A DNA stretch of 64,000 bases from positions 1-64,000 of the forward strand of contig JBKEAM010000112.1 in the NCBI GenBank assembly GCA_047972265.1, in the 5' to 3' direction. This DNA is from JAAYCI01 sp047972265 (lineage in GTDB: Bacteria > Bacillota > Clostridia > Oscillospirales > Ruminococcaceae). Below the pieces are notes generated by a model. The model was not told the DNA's origin. It ran no database searches and saw only the letters and a list, made by a program, of their open reading frames with translations. The position numbers and the translations under genes are program-made. Shown here one piece after another: positions 53,334-63,100 of the stretch (the first letter of the stretch is position 1; the number at the start of each line of letters is the position of its first letter).

Positions 53334-53876
53334 TTAGCGCTTTTTTGCGCGAAGCTGAGGTGCGGGCACAAGGCCAGATTTTTCGATAGCAAGTACCAGC
53401 AGCGGCAACAATACCAGTTGGAGGACGATACCGGGCAAGCCCGTTACAAAAAGCCCTGTAAAAAAGATTTGCAGGGTATAGGATTCTCCCCCTGTTAGCA
53501 TAAGCAGAGTATTTAATAAACCATATGCCACACGCCCCGCCAACATAGCCAGCACCAAAGAAAGGTTGATGTTCCACCGGCAGCGGCGGTACAAAAAACC
53601 TGCTGCCAGGCCATATATGGCAAGCTCTGTTACCATGCCCGGCAGGTAAGCCACCGGCGGCATAGAAAAAATGAGGCTGGATAAAATGGGGGTTACCACC
53701 CCCGCCGCAAAGCCCCACTGCCAGCCACACAATAAACCGCACAGCAATACCGGAATATGCATTGGCAAAAGCAACTGCCCCGCACCCGGTACAGCATGCA
53801 GTGCCTGCGGCAGGGCAAGCCCCAGCCCCACGCAAAGTGCGGCAAAAATAAGATCTCTCAGGGGCTTATTTTTCAT
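53334..53876 (-). CDS. ECF transporter substrate-binding (S) component
   Basis: A 180-residue protein with five to six hydrophobic spans and the S-component pattern LLLPMHIPVLLCGLLCGWQWG, then PPVAYLPGMVTELAIYGLAAGFLYRR. S components bind a vitamin or trace nutrient and pair with a shared EcfA/EcfT engine encoded elsewhere. The substrate is not predictable from these motifs. The start is the ATG at 53876 with GGAGA upstream; the frame extends further into the ruvX gene. It is the last gene after lysS and ruvX in the same direction, 25 bases after ruvX. Confidence 0.8.
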   Translation of the reverse strand: MKNKPLRDLIFAALCVGLGLALPQALHAVPGAGQLLLPMHIPVLLCGLLCGWQWGFAAGVVTPILSSLIFSMPPVAYLPGMVTELAIYGLAAGFLYRRCRWNINLSLVLAMLAGRVAYGLLNTLLMLTGGESYTLQIFFTGLFVTGLPGIVLQLVLLPLLVLAIEKSGLVPAPQLRAKKR

Positions 53877-53901
53877 GGATAAATCTCCGGTTCTTTTAAA
53901 A

Positions 53902-54330
53902 TCAATCTGCCTTAGGGGCATTTCGGCGGTAAACAAGGTAGCTTTCCAGCAGTACCGTTGCGGCCACTGCATCTTCTACCTCTTTGCGTTTTTTGCCAAA
54001 GGTGCCGCTTTCTGTAAGCAGGTTGTTTGCCGTTTTGGTGGTGTTGCGCTCGTCCCAATATTCTACCGGAATTTCCAGTATCGACTGCAAAATGCCGCCA
54101 AGCTTACGGCTTTTGCCTGCGCGCGGGCCTTCGGTACCATCCATATTAAGGGGCAGACCTATTACCACCATACCTACCTCAAACTCTCGGGTTGCATATA
54201 CAATTTTTTCGGCCGCTTTGGCCATACTTTTTTCGTGTATTACACCCACCGGGCTTGCCAGCGTTTCGGTACGGTCACACACCGAAATACCGGTTTTAGC
54301 CTCGCCATAATCAACCGCCATAATTTTCAT
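53902..54330 (-). CDS. ruvX: Putative pre-16S rRNA nuclease RuvX (YqgF)
   Basis: A 142-residue RNase H-fold protein. The acidic residues are at MAVDYGEAKTG (Asp7), VIGLPLNMDGTEGPRA, WDERNTTKTAN and VEDAVAATVLLESYL. The family matures the 5' end of 16S rRNA. AGGAGAA lies upstream of the ATG, 12 bases after lysS, so they are cotranscribed. Length matches the family (about 140). Confidence 0.92.
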   Translation of the reverse strand: MKIMAVDYGEAKTGISVCDRTETLASPVGVIHEKSMAKAAEKIVYATREFEVGMVVIGLPLNMDGTEGPRAGKSRKLGGILQSILEIPVEYWDERNTTKTANNLLTESGTFGKKRKEVEDAVAATVLLESYLVYRRNAPKAD

Positions 54331-54342
54331 GTACAGGTTCTC

Positions 54343-55920
54343 CTATTCTTCGGCTTCGGCGTTTTTGGCGCCCAGCACCGCCTCGGGCTTCATGGTGGGG
54401 AACAACAGTACATCGCGGATAGATGTTTGCCCTGTAACCAGCATTACAAACCTGTCTACCCCTATACCAATGCCGCCCGTTGGGGGCATACCATACTCCA
54501 GCGCGCGCAAAAAGTCTTCGTCTACGCCGCTCGCCTCATCATCGCCCTGCTGACGCAAAAACTCCTGATACTCAAAACGGGTGCGTTGATCGATCGGGTC
54601 ATTCAGTTCGCTAAAGGCGTTGGCGTATTCAGACCCTGCAATAAACAGCTCAAACCGCTCTGTATAGGCGGGGTCACTTGGGTCTTTTTTGGCTAGGGGA
54701 GAAATTTCTACCGGATGCCCATAAACAAAGGTGGGCTGGCGCAGTTCTTTTTCGCAATATTCTTCAAAGAACAGGTTTAAAATATCGCCCTTGGCATGGC
54801 GGTCTTCATACTCCAAATGGCGTTCGTCTGCCAGTTTTTTAGCGGCGGCGGTATCGGCCACCTGGTCAAAATCTACCCCGGCAAATTTACGCACCGCATC
54901 GCGCATGCTCATGCGGGCAAAGGGTTCTTCTAGGTTAATTTCTTCTTCGCCCAAAGTAATAAGCGCCTGGCCGTCCCGCACCTTGCGGGTTACGCTGCGC
55001 ATCATATCTTCGCACAGGTCCATCATGCCGTGATAATCGGTATAGGCTTGGTACAATTCCATCATGGTAAACTCGGGGTTATGGTTTGCGTCCATACCCT
55101 CGTTGCGGAAGTTGCGGCCTATTTCGTACACACGATCAAACCCACCCACAATCAGGCGTTTTAGGTGCAGCTCTAACGCAATACGCAGGTACATGGGGAT
55201 ACCCAGTGTATTGTGATGAGTGATAAACGGACGCGCTGCGGCACCGCCTGCCTGCACATGCAAAACAGGGGTTTCCACCTCCATAAAACCGTGAGAATCG
55301 AAATACCGGCGCATCTCTGAGATGATTTGGCTGCGCATACGGAAGGTGCTTTTTACATCCGGGTTTACAATTAAATCTACATAGCGCTGGCGATAGCGCA
55401 GCTCTTGGTCGCGCAGACCATGCCATTTTTCCGGCAGGGGAAGCAGGCTTTTTGCAAGCAGGGTAACCTCTGTGCAGCGCACACTTATTTCTCCTGCATG
55501 GGTGCGGAATACAGTGCCCTTTATGCCAATAATATCGCCAATGTCAAACTTTTTAAAATCCGCATAGGGCTCTTCGCCCACAGCGTCGCGGCGCACATAC
55601 AGCTGGATATTGCCCTCATCGTCACGCAAATCTGCAAAGCTGGCCTTGCCCATAATACGCTTGCTCATCATGCGGCCCGCCATGCATACCAGCCGGCCCT
55701 CTTCACCCTCGGCCGGCTCTACAAAATTTTGTTTTATTTCGGCCGAAAAACTGTCTTGCGGGAACTTTGTTACCTGAAAAGGGTCTTTGCCCGCCTTTTG
55801 CAGTTCGTCCAGTTTTTCTCTTCTTATGGCCACAAGCTCGTTATACGCAGGGCCGGTTTTGGTTTCTTCCTGTGGCAGGTTGGTTTGCTCTTCGTTTACA
55901 TTCACTGGTCTTTCCTCCAT
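54343..55920 (-). CDS. lysS: Lysyl-tRNA synthetase, class II
   Basis: A 525-residue class IIb synthetase. An OB-fold anticodon-binding domain (about 70-180, with GRMMSKRIMGKASFADL) precedes the catalytic core: motif 1 FMEVETPVLH, motif 2 FRNEGMDANHNPEFTMMELY and motif 3 GIGIGVDRFVMLVTG. It charges tRNA-Lys. Two adjacent ATG codons follow AGGAGG; the second (55920) has the better spacing. It has a perfect -10 promoter 120 bases upstream. Confidence 0.96.
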   Translation of the reverse strand: MEERPVNVNEEQTNLPQEETKTGPAYNELVAIRREKLDELQKAGKDPFQVTKFPQDSFSAEIKQNFVEPAEGEEGRLVCMAGRMMSKRIMGKASFADLRDDEGNIQLYVRRDAVGEEPYADFKKFDIGDIIGIKGTVFRTHAGEISVRCTEVTLLAKSLLPLPEKWHGLRDQELRYRQRYVDLIVNPDVKSTFRMRSQIISEMRRYFDSHGFMEVETPVLHVQAGGAAARPFITHHNTLGIPMYLRIALELHLKRLIVGGFDRVYEIGRNFRNEGMDANHNPEFTMMELYQAYTDYHGMMDLCEDMMRSVTRKVRDGQALITLGEEEINLEEPFARMSMRDAVRKFAGVDFDQVADTAAAKKLADERHLEYEDRHAKGDILNLFFEEYCEKELRQPTFVYGHPVEISPLAKKDPSDPAYTERFELFIAGSEYANAFSELNDPIDQRTRFEYQEFLRQQGDDEASGVDEDFLRALEYGMPPTGGIGIGVDRFVMLVTGQTSIRDVLLFPTMKPEAVLGAKNAEAEE

Positions 55921-56036
55921 CATATCCTCCTGTATGGATGCCGCCAAAACATCCTTTATACCCTATTTTGCACTTTGGCTGTTTTACAAACCATGCAGCT
56001 TTGTGTTATAGCCAAAAAACGCTGAAATATGGGTGT

Positions 56037-56066
56037 ATTATACTATTTTACGGGGTAAATGTACAA
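56037..56066 (-). promoter_or_regulatory. lysS promoter
   Basis: Minus-strand TTGTAC (56061-56066), 18-base spacer, TATAAT (56037-56042), about 110 bases before the lysS start. The rest of the gap up to the terminator at 56222 shows no T-box or other feature that I can support. Confidence 0.7.
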
Positions 56067-56221
56067 TGTTGTAATAAGAAAACGCAGGGCAAAACACCCG
56101 TAAATGCCAAGTTTTATTGCTTTGTACAGGGCATATTGGTTTTGCCTGTTACGCTATTTACTCTGCTTTTAAAACAGGGTGGCATAAAGAAACTGCACTT
56201 TATACCGAATTAACAGTATAA

Positions 56222-56254
56222 CACAAAACCGTCTTTGTAAAAAAGACAGTTTTG
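56222..56254 (-). terminator. Terminator of the small GNAT gene
   Basis: ACAAAACCGTCTTT and AAAGACAGTTTTGT form a stem with one mismatch, 25 bases after the GNAT stop codon. Confidence 0.75.
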
Positions 56255-56278
56255 TACTGTACAATTGCTTTTAGGCTG

Positions 56279-56653
56279 CTACCCAAAATACTTTTGCTGC
56301 ATGCCCGCGCCTGCCCCTGCACCGGGGCGCAGGCTAAAGCCGAGTTTTTGATAAAACTCTTCTTTTCCCTCTGCCGCAAAAAGCCCTATGGTTGCAATAT
56401 TGCCCTTTGGGGTATGGGCGTAAATATAATCCAGCATATTTTTTACCAGCAACTTGCCCAGCCCTTTGCCCTGGTGCTGGGGCAGCACGATAACATCCTG
56501 CAAATACCAGTACATGCAGCCGTCGCCCACCAGGCGCGCAGCCGCAATTGCCTGCCCTTCTTCACGCACCACCAGCGCATATTGCTGGCCTTTTAGCGCC
56601 GCCTGCATTTGCAGTTCTTTTGCTGTTAAGTCATTTTTTGTTATTTGCTGCAT
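56279..56653 (-). CDS. GNAT-family N-acetyltransferase
   Basis: A 124-residue compact GNAT. The acetyl-CoA loop is clear: LQDVIVLPQHQGKGLGKLLVKNML (around residues 50-73), followed by IGLFAAEGKEEFYQKLGF, the C-terminal motif. The tail is a short GAGAGAG stretch. Substrate unknown. AGGATGA precedes the ATG. It lies between lysS and greA but has its own terminator. Confidence 0.85.
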   Translation of the reverse strand: MQQITKNDLTAKELQMQAALKGQQYALVVREEGQAIAAARLVGDGCMYWYLQDVIVLPQHQGKGLGKLLVKNMLDYIYAHTPKGNIATIGLFAAEGKEEFYQKLGFSLRPGAGAGAGMQQKYFG

Positions 56654-56792
56654 GGTTTATCATCCTTTTGCTGCTGCATTATTTTGTTTTTATATTTTAG
56701 CATATATGTGGCGGTACGCATAAATACTTTTTAATATGGGTTGCTTTTACTAATACCAACGCACAAAAGCAGCGTATGCTGTTTTGCAAAAC

Positions 56793-56822
56793 AAAAAGAG
56801 GCCGCTAAAGCGACCTCTTTTT
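56793..56822 (-). terminator. Terminator of greA
   Basis: AAAAAGAGGCCGC and GCGACCTCTTTTT form a stem with one mismatch, 8 bases after the greA stop. Confidence 0.87.
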
Positions 56823-56829
56823 ACTGCCC

Positions 56830-57315
56830 TTACAGGCTGGATTTTTCTATTTTAACAATTTCATACTCTACTACAGCACCGGAGGGGAGATGCACTTCAA
56901 TCCTGTCTCCAACACCATGACCCATTAATGCGCCACCAATGGGAGACTCATCGCTGATTTTGCCTGCCATGGGGTCTGCCTCGGTAGAGCCCACAATATC
57001 ATACACATCGGTATCGCCATCGCCATCTTTTACAGTTACATGGCTGCCTACCATTACATGCTCTGTGGTAAGCTCGTCTTCATCCAGTACACGAATGTTT
57101 TTTAGCATCGCTTCCAGCTCGGCAATACGGCTTTCTACCATACCTTGCTCGTTTTTGGCCTCGTCATATTCGCTGTTCTCGCTTAGATCGCCATATCCAC
57201 GCGCTACTTTTATTTTTTCTGCCACATCCTTGCGGCGCACTGTTTTAAGGGTATCCAATTCCTGTTCCAGCTTGGTAAGACCGGCATAGGTTACAACATA
57301 CTCTTTTTTTTGCAT
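56830..57315 (-). CDS. greA: Transcript cleavage factor GreA
   Basis: A 161-residue GreA. The N-terminal coiled coil carries the tip with acidic residues in GYGDLSENSEYDEAKNEQ (residues 35-52), which enters the RNA polymerase channel to trigger cleavage of backtracked RNA. The C-terminal FKBP-like domain has SPIGGALMGHGVGDRIEVHLPSG. The ATG at 57315 is supported by AAAGGAG upstream, ten bases away; a longer frame to 57375 is not needed. Length is standard. Confidence 0.95.
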   Translation of the reverse strand: MQKKEYVVTYAGLTKLEQELDTLKTVRRKDVAEKIKVARGYGDLSENSEYDEAKNEQGMVESRIAELEAMLKNIRVLDEDELTTEHVMVGSHVTVKDGDGDTDVYDIVGSTEADPMAGKISDESPIGGALMGHGVGDRIEVHLPSGAVVEYEIVKIEKSSL

Positions 57316-57391
57316 TCCAATAAAGCTCCTTTTTGTGCCGCCGCACCCACGCAAGCAGCGCCGCAGCATTTTCAACTTGTAAAATTTACCG

Positions 57392-57438
57392 AATACAGGA
57401 TAGAAAGACGGCCATAAGCCGCCTTTCTATCCTGTATT
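57392..57438. repeat. Long inverted repeat between the EF-G-like gene and greA
   Basis: Two 21-base arms (57392-57412 and 57418-57438) match at 20 positions around a 5-base loop. There is no poly-T tail in either direction, so it is not a classic terminator. It may be an RNA processing or stability hairpin. Confidence 0.75.
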
Positions 57439-57513
57439 ATTGAGGTTATTATAGTGTATGGATGCCACCTTGTCAATAAAAGTTTTTGTACTTTTTTAAC
57501 AAATGTTTTTCGA

Positions 57514-59592
57514 TTACTCCTCGTCTCCTTTGTCAACATAGAACTTTTTGGACTCTTCGATGACCTTGCTCTCCAAATTGGAGGGCAGGGGCTCGTAGCG
57601 CACAAAGGCAAATCCAAAACGTCCGCGGCCTTGTGTAAGCTGCCGCATATAGGTGGTAAAATCGTGCATCTCGCTTACGGGTACCTCGGCCTCTACACAT
57701 TGCAGCCCATCTTCGGCAGGGTTCATGCCTATTACGCGCCCACGACGTTTGTTTACTTCACCCATAATATCACCCGTATTGCCATCTGGCACATAAGCCT
57801 GCAAGGTACCAATGGGCTCTAACAAAACCGGCGAAGCATCGGGCAAAGCTGCCTTATATGCCAAACGGGCCGCCATTTTAAATGCCATTTCGGAAGAATC
57901 TACCGGGTGGTAGCTGCCATCCATCAGTGTGGCCTTTAGGCCCACTACAGGGTAACCCGCCAAAACGCCATGCTCTACCGCATCGCGCAGGCCTTTTTCT
58001 ACCGCAGGGAAGAAGTTTTTGGGCACACTGCCGCCAAACACCTTTTCTTCAAATATCATTTCATCGCCGTCTGTCGGCTCAAACTCAATTACAACATCGC
58101 CAAATTGGCCATGTCCGCCGGTTTGTTTTTTATGGCGTCCGCGTGCCTGTACTTTTTTGCGCAGGGTTTCGCGGTAAGCTATACGGGGCTCGGCCAGTTC
58201 TACCTCTACCCCAAATTTATTTTTTAGTTTGGCAAGCACTGCATCCAAATGCTGCTCTCCCAAACCACTTAGCAATTGCTGCACCGTCTCGCTGTCTACC
58301 ACATAAGAAAGGGTGCTGTCCTCTTCCATCAGGCGCTGAAGCGCTGAGGAAATCTTGCTTTCGTCCCCTTTTTGTTTGGGACGAAGCGCCATTGTATAGG
58401 TGGGCCGGGGGAACGAGGCTGTCTCAAAGCTTACCACATTGCCGGGCGCACACAGGGTATCTCCTGTTTTGGCGGTGGGCAGTTTGGTAACGGCGCCAAT
58501 ATCCCCCGCAGTAATTTCGGCGGCGTCTATCTGCTTTTTGCCCCGCATAAACAATAGCTTGCCAAGTTTTTCGTTTTCGTTTGTGCGGCTGTTTACCACG
58601 GTAGAATCGGATTTTAAAACGCCCCGCACTACCTTTATATAAGAAAGTTTGCCCACAAAAGGATCGGCCACGGTTTTAAACACATAAGCAGCCAGCGGCC
58701 CTGCGGGATCGCACTCTACCATTTGCTCGCTTTCGCCTGCTTTTGCCGCATGCCCTGCGCCGCGTTTTGCGCTGGGCAGCAGTTTATTGATGTATTTCAG
58801 CAGCATATCAACGGCTTCCATGCCGGTGGCAACACCGCAAAGTACCGGTGTAATGGTGCCCGTTTTTACCCCTATGCGCAGGCCGTCCAGCAGCTCTTCC
58901 TGGGTAAAGGCCTCACCCTCAAAAAACTTTTCCATCAAGCCTTCATCGGTTTCGGCCACTGCCTCGTACATGGCGTTTTTAAGGCCTTCCAGCCTATGAC
59001 CCATATCCGGCATGGCAACCTCTGTGGCTACGCCGCCAGCGGCATAGGTATATGCTTTTTGCTCTACTACGTTTACATAAATACGGTTCCCGCCATCGTC
59101 AAACGGAACCACAACCGGGCATACCGACGGGCCAAATTCGGTTTTTAGCTGTTCAAAAACCTTATAAAAATCCGCATGCTCTGCGTCCAGTTTATTTACA
59201 AAAAACATTTTTGCATGAGATGTTTTTTCTGCCAGCTGATAGGCTTTGCGTGCGCCTACCGAAAGCCCCGAGTGAGCCGAAATTGCCACCAAAACACTTT
59301 CGGTAGCCATAATACCCTCGTAAAGGCCCAGCTCAAAATCAAATAAACCCGGTACGTCAACCAAATTGATTTTTACACTGTCGTACTCCACCGGGGCAAT
59401 TGCCGAAGAAAGCGAAACTTTGCGTTTTGCTTCTTCCGGATCAAAGTCCATAGTGGTATTTCCTTCTTCCACCCGGCCCTGACGATCTGTGGCTTTGGTG
59501 TAAAACAGCATTGCCTCAGCCAAGGTGGTTTTGCCGGCGCCATTGTGCCCAGCAAGCATGACATTGCGGATCTTTTCAGGTGCAAAGCCCAT
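57514..59592 (-). CDS. Elongation factor G-like GTPase (second-type EF-G paralogue)
   Basis: A 692-residue translation GTPase with all five EF-G domains. The G domain has AGHNGAGKTTL (residues 14-24), DVPGLFDF in place of the usual DTPGHVDF, and VNKLD. The changed G3 motif (Leu-Phe instead of His-Val) removes the usual catalytic His of canonical EF-G, as in the EF-G-like group typified by FusA2. Domain IV has RGRHKKQTGGHGQFGDV. A canonical fusA should lie elsewhere. Role in translation or stress is unknown. AAAAGGGGA lies upstream of the ATG. Confidence 0.88.
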   Translation of the reverse strand: MGFAPEKIRNVMLAGHNGAGKTTLAEAMLFYTKATDRQGRVEEGNTTMDFDPEEAKRKVSLSSAIAPVEYDSVKINLVDVPGLFDFELGLYEGIMATESVLVAISAHSGLSVGARKAYQLAEKTSHAKMFFVNKLDAEHADFYKVFEQLKTEFGPSVCPVVVPFDDGGNRIYVNVVEQKAYTYAAGGVATEVAMPDMGHRLEGLKNAMYEAVAETDEGLMEKFFEGEAFTQEELLDGLRIGVKTGTITPVLCGVATGMEAVDMLLKYINKLLPSAKRGAGHAAKAGESEQMVECDPAGPLAAYVFKTVADPFVGKLSYIKVVRGVLKSDSTVVNSRTNENEKLGKLLFMRGKKQIDAAEITAGDIGAVTKLPTAKTGDTLCAPGNVVSFETASFPRPTYTMALRPKQKGDESKISSALQRLMEEDSTLSYVVDSETVQQLLSGLGEQHLDAVLAKLKNKFGVEVELAEPRIAYRETLRKKVQARGRHKKQTGGHGQFGDVVIEFEPTDGDEMIFEEKVFGGSVPKNFFPAVEKGLRDAVEHGVLAGYPVVGLKATLMDGSYHPVDSSEMAFKMAARLAYKAALPDASPVLLEPIGTLQAYVPDGNTGDIMGEVNKRRGRVIGMNPAEDGLQCVEAEVPVSEMHDFTTYMRQLTQGRGRFGFAFVRYEPLPSNLESKVIEESKKFYVDKGDEE

Positions 59593-59694
59593 ATCGTATG
59601 TCCCCTTTTTTGCTGCAGTATGGCGGAGCCATTGCCCAACAAAAGCGACAGCCCCGTTACAAGCAGCTTGCTAAAGTAAAGTAGTGCTAGCAAA

Positions 59695-59724
59695 ATAGTA
59701 TCATACTTTTGGCATAATGTCCAA
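59695..59724 (-). promoter_or_regulatory. Promoter of the EF-G-like gene
   Basis: Minus-strand TTGGAC (59719-59724), 18-base spacer, TACTAT (59695-59700) preceded by TGA. The leader is about 100 bases. From 59725 to 60045 I see only AT-rich sequence with no supportable gene or RNA. Confidence 0.6.
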
Positions 59725-60045
59725 ATAATTACAACAAAAACTAGTTTTTTCAATGTAAAAATCAAAGCAATGCTTTTGTGCAAACTGATGAAGAGGCAGC
59801 AGTGGCGCAAAGCTCCATTACAAATGCTTTGGTGACAATTGCCTAAATACTGATTTTAAAAAAATAAACTTAAAGAATTTCTGTTTACTTGTTTGCCCAC
59901 AAAAACGATGCATTACGATTTGCCAAGGCCATTATTTATTGAGCAAATAGAGTTCACCCCACTGTAGCTGTACAAACTAAAACACACATTTTTAAGTAAA
60001 CGTTTTAATTTCTTGTAACAAGCATAACAATGCATATTAAAAAAC

Positions 60046-60076
60046 AAAACACCCCGGCATTGCCGAAGTGTTTTTA
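60046..60076 (-). terminator. Terminator of the P-type-ATPase-like gene
   Basis: AAAACAC and GTGTTTT pair around an inner GGC-ATT-GCC hairpin, with T-rich sequence downstream on the minus strand. Confidence 0.7.
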
Positions 60077-60152
60077 CTTTACAGCAGGGCTAGGCCCTAT
60101 ATTTTAAACCGATTTGCGTTATACCTACTAAAACACACAGAGCAAGGACACA

Positions 60153-63100
60153 CTAATACTTGCGCGCCAGCGGTACGGCGCTAACCATAATGCTCCACGC
60201 CAACTGGTATATTACCACCGGCAGCAGAGAAAGCCCCGCAAGCCCCCCGCTAAAGGCCAACATAATGCTAAGCACACTTGCCAGCAGGGCCGCTGCTATT
60301 TGCAGTATGGTAGCCATACGCTCGGATGCAGCGCAGGAAGACGCGGCACGCATACCCCCAATAAAGCTGGAAAAAGTACCAATATGCGTCATTACACCAT
60401 TACTGTCCGGCTTATACTCGGTATGGGGCTCCATAATTTCCAGCTCTCGCTGGCCCAAAACCTTTACCACCCCTTCGGGCATGCCGTAGGTTTTTTCGAT
60501 TAAAGCGGCGCTTATATTCATATCTGTGGTTTTTATCAGCAGAGACACACCGCTTTTTAAAAAGCCCTCTAATGTTTTATCAACCTTGCGGTTTGGAGAA
60601 TAGCTCATGACAAACAGGGCCGAAAGTTTACCCTTTACGGCAAGGTACATGGGCACCCTGCCCTCACCCAAATACTTCATCTCCTGCTGCATGGTGGGCA
60701 CTTCCACATCGTGGCGCTGCATCATCTCGCGCGTGCCAAGTGTAATGCGGCTGTTGTTTACCCATGCGGTAAACCCACGGCCCGGCTCGTACACAAGGCT
60801 TTCTACCTTATATAAAAGGTCGCGCCTGTCCTGCACCACAGCCAAAAATAAATCGCCCAGGGTTTCGCATCCGGCAGAAAGAACACTGGCTGCATACAGT
60901 ATAGCTACGTCTATACGCTCTTTTTCAAAGGTTTTAATGCTGTGCAACCGCGCACAGTTTGTGGGGAAAATATCGCGCCCGGTGGCCATTACCACGTTTA
61001 CCTTGCCTAGTTCTTCGATGGCAGACCAACCCGGTACCACAGCCCCCACACGGGTTGCCGCCCGCTGCATAAGCAGAGACGGAATGGCCGAAACAAGGCT
61101 GGAGGTAAGCGGTGCACCAATGCAGAGGGCTGCTGTAAAGGAAGAAAGCGCCACCAGCATGTTTTGGGTTTGGAAAAAACCTATCAACGCGGCCGCAATG
61201 CCAACCAACAGCAAAACCCAGCCCAAGATACGCCCTATTTTGTCGCTCCAACGTTGAGAAAAACTTTGCCGCATAAACCCTTTTACCAGTGTGGTGGGAC
61301 GGCTGATTAAAAGATTGGGATCCGGCTCATCCAGCCCATGCGCCAAGTCATACACAGATTCGTCCGAAGAATCCAGCACATACCCGGCCGAGTGGTTTAC
61401 CTCGGCACTGGCAAGCCGAAAGTTTTGCTGTATACCCATAGCGCGTAGCATTTTGCCAAAGGAGTTGGCGGCAAGCAATGCCAAAGCCAAAAAGCCAAAC
61501 AGGGTAACCACATGGGTTTCTCCCAAAATACCCTGCAAACCGTAAACTGCACCCTGCAAAAGGGCACCCACTGCCGCAAGGGCGGGGCCGCAGTCTCCGG
61601 TAGGCTCTGTAAACAGGCCCACAAGCCCCGCGGCTACCGTTGTAAAGTTAACAATAACACCCGCCAAAATAATTACAAAGTACACCAAAGAAAAGGTGCC
61701 ACCGTGTAATACCGGCGAAATAAAATCTGGCAGGCTTACGGTACCCGCAGCCCCCAGCCCCATCCAAAGTGCCAGCAGAGCCAGCACTGTACCGGCAACA
61801 CCCCTTATAAGCAGGTTGCTTTTTAAGGTGGCAAGGTCTTTTAAAATACCGTCTGCATCCTGCGGGCGGTTATAATCATCAAAGGGATCTTCTTGCTGTT
61901 CTTCTTCAGCCGCTTCGGCATCTGCCGCCAAACGGGCAAACTCTCCGGTAATAAGTGCTTTACTGCGGCGTTTACGTTTGCGGCGGCCCTTTTCCGAAAA
62001 GGTTTCTCCCGGGCCTACCATTACCGATTCGCTAAAAAATTCTCGAAAACGCTCGTCTACCTGTGCCTCGCCAAAAATGCTTTCGGGCAACTCCTCTTGG
62101 GCATCCTCTAAAAAGTCGAAGGTTTCTTCGGGTACAGTTGCAAAAGAGCCGTCCTCTTCTTCTACAATTTTAAAAGACTCGGTAGAGTAGGAGGCGGTGT
62201 GAAAAACCTCCTGAAACTGTTCGGGCTCGGGCTCTCCCTGCTGCCACACAATGGTGCCGTCCTGCGGCCAGGGGGGCGGCTCGGGCCATTCTTCCTGCAT
62301 CAACTCCGGCATAGACAGGGATTGTTCTTCCTGCATACCTTCCCCGCCAAACATAGGCTCTGGCTGCTGGTCAAAAGCACCCGGCTCCTGCCATTGCTCA
62401 AAAGAGTCTGCCGGAGTTTGCGGGTACTGCTGGGCATCCTCCTCGTAATAATAGCCCTGCTCTTGGGTTTGGTAACCTTCCTGCCCAAAACCGTCATATT
62501 CGCCAAACATGGGCTGACCCTCAGGGCTGCCCTCCGGCTGGTTAAAATCAGATTCAAAACCGGCTTCCCCATACGGCTCTAGCTCGTGCGCAGGTGTATA
62601 CAGGCTTTCTCCGTAAGGAGCATCATACTCTTCTTCTTTTTTACCCTTTTTGCCCGCGCTCCGCTTTTGCTGTTTTTCTTGCTTTGCCTGTTGCTTGCGC
62701 TGCTCTTTTTGCTGCCTTTTTTGCGCCGCGGTTAGCGGAGCGCTTTCTTCGTCCGAAAACCAGCTTAAAAGTTCTGAATCGTTGGTAAATTTATCGGGAT
62801 CCACCTTATCCATAGCGGCGGCCTTGCCTCTGCGGCGGGGCTGCGGCTCCTGCACATCCTGGTTTTGTTGCGCAAGTTCTTCTGCCAATGCGGCTCCCTC
62901 AAAAGCGTTGGGCTTTTGGGCAGGCGCGGGCGCTGGCCTAGCTGGTGGCGGCGCTGCCTGCTGCACAGGTTTTGGCTGCGGGGCAGGCTGCGGCTGAGCT
63001 TTGGTTTCGGCTGGTGTTTTTTTACCAGAAACCCCAAGGCCCTTTAAAATATCTTCTACATCGGCGGCATTTACCCGCGGCAAATCTTTTTTGGAGGTTT

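Noticed and set aside
56279..56653. Small GNAT as the missing LegH
   Set aside because: It lies 30 kb away among translation genes and has no feature of sugar acetyltransferases.
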